9,957 nt of DNA from CBFGWV01 sp965652545 (lineage in GTDB: Bacteria; Pseudomonadota; Gammaproteobacteria; Competibacterales; Competibacteraceae). Numbering within the stretch: the first letter of the stretch is position 1; each line of letters opens with the position of its first letter. The position numbers and the translations under genes are program-made. Positions 6,577 through 9,957 of the stretch are shown here, one piece after another. The stretch spans positions 1 through 9,957 of the forward strand of contig CBFGWV010000182.1 in assembly GCA_965652545.1 (NCBI GenBank), written 5' to 3'. Below the pieces are notes generated by a model. That model saw nothing but the letters and a program-made list of their open reading frames with translations. It searched no databases and was not told the DNA's origin.

Positions 6577-7413
6577 ATGGACCGACGAGGTGTGCAATGG
6601 CTTGCCGGCCTGCTGCTGATGACGGCCGTCACTGCGGCGGCGGCCCAGGAACGGGTGGAGGTCGGTGTCACGTTCGATGTGCGGGCGCTTCACTTCACCA
6701 GCGCCTTCGATGACGAGGGCATCCAGGCGTTGAAAGTCGCAACGGGCGCGGCCATTGCCGAGGCCCTGGGCCGGCATGTGCGTTTTCTGCGCTTCAGTGC
6801 GAGCGATACCGCGGCGCACCGGCTGGAGGTCGTCCTGGCGCGGGCGGACGGCACCGACCAAGCGGGGGTGTCCGAGTTCGGGCTGCACTTGCGTTTGCAG
6901 GGCGGTGAGCTTGGCGGCAGCCGGCAGACGTACTTGGTGCTGCGCCCCATCGACCGGTTCTTCGAGCCCGTCGGCAGCGTCGAGGGGCTGACGCGCGAGA
7001 TCGAGCAGGCTATCAACGGTAGCGACCATCGGGCATTGGTGGCGGACCTGCTCAGCGAGATCCCCATCGCCGACGATGCCCGCTTCATGCGCGAGGAGGC
7101 GAGCTGGGTGATCGAACGCGACCGGCTGGCCTTGTGCATCGGCTACAACAGCCGCCTGCGGGTGCTCAGTCAGGTGCCCTTCGGGGCCAGCGGCGTCCGC
7201 CGCGACTGGTTTCCGGCGGTGGTGATCGATGTCATCGACCCGCAGAACCGCATCTTTGCCGAAACCGCCGACGAGGCGGCCAAGGCTCGATTGCAAGGGA
7301 TGGACCCGGCCCGGTTGAAAGTCGAACGGGTGGCGGTGGCCGATTATTTTCTCTGCCAGATGCCGATCCCGGCCAGTGAAGTGGATTTCTCCGACGCCGG
7401 TGGCACGCCATGA
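6577..7413 (+). CDS. Unrecognised secreted protein with signal peptide
   Basis: A 278-aa protein of no family I recognise. The frame is open from 5614, but ATG 6577 is chosen because it has a strong Shine-Dalgarno and because a signal peptide begins exactly there: MDRR, a hydrophobic core (residues 6-20) and an Ala-rich end, with likely cleavage near residue 23/24 before QERVEV. There is no lipobox Cys, so a soluble periplasmic or exported product is expected. The mature part starts with an alpha/beta-looking region (about 27-150), followed by an acidic helical segment and a C-terminal part with two Cys (in LALCIGYN and YFLCQMP) that might pair as a disulfide. The alternation in FDDEGIQALKVATGAAIAEAL and LEVVLARADG is loosely like periplasmic assembly factors, but I do not claim homology. 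It is the middle gene of the operon; its stop overlaps the next start (ATGA). Confidence 0.85.
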   Translation: MDRRGVQWLAGLLLMTAVTAAAAQERVEVGVTFDVRALHFTSAFDDEGIQALKVATGAAIAEALGRHVRFLRFSASDTAAHRLEVVLARADGTDQAGVSEFGLHLRLQGGELGGSRQTYLVLRPIDRFFEPVGSVEGLTREIEQAINGSDHRALVADLLSEIPIADDARFMREEASWVIERDRLALCIGYNSRLRVLSQVPFGASGVRRDWFPAVVIDVIDPQNRIFAETADEAAKARLQGMDPARLKVERVAVADYFLCQMPIPASEVDFSDAGGTP

Positions 7414-9437
7414 GCGCGCTGCGATGGGTGGCCGTGGGCGCGCTGTCGGCACTGAGCCTGCACCCGGGCGTCGCACCGGCGCAGGACGCGTCGGCCTCTC
7501 GTGCGCTCAGCCGCGAGGTGGAGCGGCTCATCGACAACCAGTCCTGGGCCGAGGCCTCGCGGCGGCTCGATGCCGGCCGCGACGGGTGCGCCGCCGGTGC
7601 CGATGGGCGCTCATGCCGTCTGCAACTGGACTACACGCAAGGCTATCTGCTCCAGTCGCAGAGCCAGACGTCGCCGCAGGCCCAGGCGGACCTGCTGCGG
7701 GCGAGCGCCGCGGCGTATCAGCGTGTGCTGCGCGACGCCCCCGGGCATGCGGCGACCACCCACAACCTGGCCCTGGTGCTCGGCTCGCTCGGTGACACCG
7801 AACGCCTGGAGCGGCTGCTCGACGAGGCGTCTGCGCGTTCCGCGCCCCTGGCAAGCGGTGTCGCCGTCGCTCTAGGCGATGCCTACACCGCCTCGGCGGA
7901 CTGGACAAACGCCTACAGTGCCTATGCCCGTGCCGCCCGCCTGGGCGGCGAGGCCACCGCCCAGCGCAAGATGATCCAGGCGGCGGCCCGCTTGCCCAGC
8001 GTGCCCGAGGCGATGCCGGCCCTGGTTCGCGACTGGTCGACCCGCACCCCGGCGATCGCCGCCGAGGCCTACGCCGCCATGGCGCGCATCGACGTGCCGC
8101 AGGGTCGCGACAGCGGGGAAGAGGCGCTGTTGGCCTGGCTGACGTTGACGGCCGATGCGCGGGCCGTGTCGAGGGCGTCGGCGTCACAGGCGTTTGCCGG
8201 CATGGACGATGCGGCCATTATGGAGTTGATCGGGTTTCTCGGTGTGTTGGAGGCGGCCAGCGACGAACGCTTCACCGACCCGCGCGAGGCCAAGGCCTTT
8301 CCCACCCGTTACCCGCCAGTGATCGAGCGCTTCCCCTGGTGGCGCCAGACCACCGAGCGGCGTCACGCGTTGGGCCTGGCCGCGCTGTCCATGGGCCGGT
8401 CCAGCGCCGCCGCGGGCAAGCCGGTCCGCGCCCAGTACCAGCTTCTGGTGGGTTTGCAGTCGGCGCCGGAGATGAGCGAGTACTTGTTTGCTGACCCGCG
8501 TCATTACGACCGCCTGCTGCCGCTGGATCTGATCACTGAACTGGTCTGGCTGCAGGTCAGCCATCCCGATCTGCTGGACCCTAGCGGGGAGAAGTTCGAG
8601 GGTTTCATCGACTTGCTTCTCGACGGCAAGGGTGAGGCCTACCAATCGCGGGACCTCGTCAGCATTCAGCGCCACCACATGGTCCTCGGGCCGATCTTCG
8701 CCTCGCGCGGGCAGTGGACCGGGGGTCGCTACGGGTTCGACAACGCGATTTTCCAGCTCAGCCGCGCGATCCGCGCCGCCAATGAGCGCGAAGCCCGTGA
8801 CGGCTTTCACCAAGCCTTGCCGGCGATCAAGGCCATGCTGGCCGACGGTTACCAGGCGACCGACCAACCCGCTCTGGAGTGCACTGCGCGAATCGACGCC
8901 GTTAAGGCTGCCCTGGACAGTGATGACCTGGGCCTTGCCCGCGCGCAACTTGCAAGCCTGCTCGATGCCCGGCCCACCCGGGCGCAGCGGGCGATTGCCG
9001 ACACGTTGCGGGCGATCATCGATGCGCGCGAGGCGGTGCATGCGGGCGACTCGCGGCGGCTTGGGCCGTGGGTCGATGCCGAGTCGGTCGACGGTCTGGA
9101 CACCGCCTTCCTGCGGCGTCAGCAATTCAAACTGCTGGCCGACCGGCTCGATACCCTTGCTGGCGCGCGGCGCGACGTTCTGGCCCGTGTGGCGCATGCC
9201 CGCGCCGGGACGGTCGCGACATTGATCGGTATGGAGGATGTCCTGCGCCTGGAGCGCATCGCCACGGTTTTGGGCGGCGAAGCTGTGGTGCCCGCCCCGC
9301 GGATGACGATTCATCCCGCCGGCGAGTCGGACGCCTCAGGGCAGGGGCGGTGGCTGGTGTCGCTGCCCGCGTCGGATCTACCGTATATCGCCAGTTTCCC
9401 CGAACCCGGGACGCTGGCGATGAGGGGTGGAAACTGA
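7410..9437 (+). CDS. Secreted TPR-like repeat protein of unknown function
   Basis: A 675-aa, mostly helical protein with a signal peptide (hydrophobic core about residues 6-17, likely cleavage after APA at 24, before QD). Helical-hairpin repeats of TPR type are seen near 97-145 (AAAYQRVLRDAPGHAATTHNLA, then LGSLGDTERLERLLDEA, given as pieces) and 150-180 (VALGDAYTASADWTNAYSAY). Further degenerate Ala/Leu helices run to about 620, and a short beta-rich tail ends the protein. Cys60 and Cys69 close to each other may form a disulfide in the periplasm. TPR proteins usually act as scaffolds, so the likely role is assembling or binding partners of the two upstream gene products; that is inference. 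ATG 7410 overlaps the upstream stop (ATGA), implying translational coupling. It ends 1 bp before a strong hairpin. The long antisense frames across it are GC shadows. Confidence 0.88.
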   Translation: MSALRWVAVGALSALSLHPGVAPAQDASASRALSREVERLIDNQSWAEASRRLDAGRDGCAAGADGRSCRLQLDYTQGYLLQSQSQTSPQAQADLLRASAAAYQRVLRDAPGHAATTHNLALVLGSLGDTERLERLLDEASARSAPLASGVAVALGDAYTASADWTNAYSAYARAARLGGEATAQRKMIQAAARLPSVPEAMPALVRDWSTRTPAIAAEAYAAMARIDVPQGRDSGEEALLAWLTLTADARAVSRASASQAFAGMDDAAIMELIGFLGVLEAASDERFTDPREAKAFPTRYPPVIERFPWWRQTTERRHALGLAALSMGRSSAAAGKPVRAQYQLLVGLQSAPEMSEYLFADPRHYDRLLPLDLITELVWLQVSHPDLLDPSGEKFEGFIDLLLDGKGEAYQSRDLVSIQRHHMVLGPIFASRGQWTGGRYGFDNAIFQLSRAIRAANEREARDGFHQALPAIKAMLADGYQATDQPALECTARIDAVKAALDSDDLGLARAQLASLLDARPTRAQRAIADTLRAIIDAREAVHAGDSRRLGPWVDAESVDGLDTAFLRRQQFKLLADRLDTLAGARRDVLARVAHARAGTVATLIGMEDVLRLERIATVLGGEAVVPAPRMTIHPAGESDASGQGRWLVSLPASDLPYIASFPEPGTLAMRGGN

Positions 9438-9438
9438 T

Positions 9439-9464
9439 GCGCCCGGCACAGAGGTGCCGGGCGC
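9439..9464. terminator. Strong GC-rich hairpin between convergent genes
   Basis: A perfect 11-bp stem (GCGCCCGGCAC / GTGCCGGGCGC) with an AGAG loop begins 1 bp after the TPR gene stop and lies 10 bp from the stop of the convergent gene. There is no clear T-tract on either side, so it is either an atypical terminator serving both directions or a 3'-end stabilising structure. Confidence 0.75.
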
Positions 9465-9474
9465 GGACGGCGCT

Positions 9475-9861
9475 TTAGGCTGGTGACCCGCTTGGGTCGT
9501 TGGCATTGCGCTTGCGATCATCCATGAACTGATCGAATTCGGCCTTGTCCTTGGCTCTACGCAGCCGTTCCATGAAGGCCTGGAAGGCGGTCTGTTCCTC
9601 CTCCAGGCGCTTGAGCGTGTCTTCGCGGTAGGCATCGAAGGCGCTGTTGCCGGTACCGCGTGAGGAATGGGATTTGGAGAAGCAGCAATGACGGCGGCTG
9701 AAGGAAAACATGCGATTGCTCCAGATCATGTAGACGAGAAGGGCGAGCCCGACGGGCCAGGCGAAGATGAAGCCGAGAATCATTGCCAGGATCCACGCGC
9801 CCTTACCACGGGCGTCCAACCAGGCTTCGGCATTACGCAACCACTGTGATACGGCGTGCAT
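9475..9861 (-). CDS. DUF2852-like small membrane protein
   Basis: A 128-aa protein matching my memory of the DUF2852 family, whose function is unknown. One transmembrane segment (about residues 22-47) contains the family's FAWPVGLALLVYMIWS motif. It is followed by a basic, Cys-Cys-containing linker and a charged helical C-terminus with the typical pattern NSAFDAYREDTLKRLEEE, AFQAFMERLRRAKDKAEF and DQFMDDR, probably a cytoplasmic coiled coil. ATG 9861 is chosen over the longer frame to 9921 because AGAGGAG sits upstream, 8 nt from the ATG, and because the extra 20 residues look non-coding. It is a monocistronic, convergent neighbour of the envelope operon and shares the hairpin with it; no functional link is evident. 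Confidence 0.88.
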   Translation of the reverse strand: MHAVSQWLRNAEAWLDARGKGAWILAMILGFIFAWPVGLALLVYMIWSNRMFSFSRRHCCFSKSHSSRGTGNSAFDAYREDTLKRLEEEQTAFQAFMERLRRAKDKAEFDQFMDDRKRNANDPSGSPA

Positions 9862-9957
9862 CGGCAAAGCTCCTCTTGATGTGAATGTGATTAACATTAA
9901 CATACCCGGGCGGATCTGCAAGCCCCTCGTTTGCCAGAGGCAAAAAATTTAGATTCT
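9862..9957 (-). promoter_or_regulatory. Upstream region of the DUF2852-like gene with short repeats
   Basis: Holds the Shine-Dalgarno, then a tandem hexamer (ATTAAC twice, 9890-9901 on +), a minus-strand TTGCAG (9921-9916) that could be a -35 with only poor -10 candidates, and a perfect 6-3-6 inverted repeat TTTGCC-AGA-GGCAAA (9930-9944) followed by an A/T-rich edge. This is probably the promoter region, but the exact elements are not certain. Confidence 0.35.

Noticed and set aside
6187..7476. Long minus-strand open frame of 429 codons across the first two operon genes
   Set aside because: The product is rich in Arg, Pro, His and Gln with no domain pattern, a typical GC-rich shadow. The + strand has matching Shine-Dalgarno, signal peptide and ATGA coupling.
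8184..9314. Minus-strand open frame of 376 codons inside the TPR-like gene
   Set aside because: Low-complexity composition (Arg, Gln, Gly, His), no ribosome binding site noticed, fully opposite a convincing + strand gene.
9930..9944. TTTGCC-AGA-GGCAAA as an intrinsic terminator
   Set aside because: On neither strand is the short stem followed by a T-tract, and the window edge removes the context; noted only as an inverted repeat.

Overview
The window is GC-rich, tightly packed DNA from a proteobacterium. The LexA (202 aa, very like the Escherichia coli protein), the ImuA/ImuB/DnaE2 set and the DUF2852-type protein together suggest a gammaproteobacterium. I cannot name a genus with confidence; a halophilic lineage such as Halomonadaceae is only a guess.

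Region 1 (start to about 5440) is a damage-inducible mutagenesis locus. It holds the 3' part of dnaE2 (error-prone DNA polymerase, + strand, cut by the window edge), imuA and lexA (- strand, overlapping by ATGA) and imuB (+ strand). All the parts of the ImuA-ImuB-DnaE2 mutasome and a LexA repressor are here, but not in the usual co-directional order lexA-imuA-imuB-dnaE2. lexA-imuA and imuB diverge from a 60-bp intergenic region, and dnaE2 converges on imuA. The intergenic region contains a perfect 8-6-8 palindrome lying over the putative divergent promoters. This is the natural candidate LexA operator, and it does not resemble the classical CTGT-N8-ACAG box. The LexA recognition helix also differs from E. 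coli at the residues that read the operator.

Region 2 (5441-5551) is a short, strikingly AT-rich spacer (34 G+C in 5441-5530). It has a perfect 9-1-9 inverted repeat, a possible terminator for imuB and a possible promoter for the next operon.

Region 3 (about 5552-9464) is a three-gene + strand operon of unrecognised function. It encodes a membrane protein with three N-terminal transmembrane segments and a periplasmic beta-rich part, a secreted protein of 278 aa, and a secreted TPR-like protein of 675 aa. Spacings are 17 bp and a 4-bp overlap, and the operon ends in a strong GC-rich hairpin. All three products are predicted to be at or beyond the inner membrane, so they probably form one envelope-associated unit. 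This is the least explained part of the window.

Region 4 (9475-9957) is a convergent - strand gene for a small DUF2852-like membrane protein and its upstream region. I saw no tRNA, rRNA, CRISPR array, insertion sequence or phage gene.
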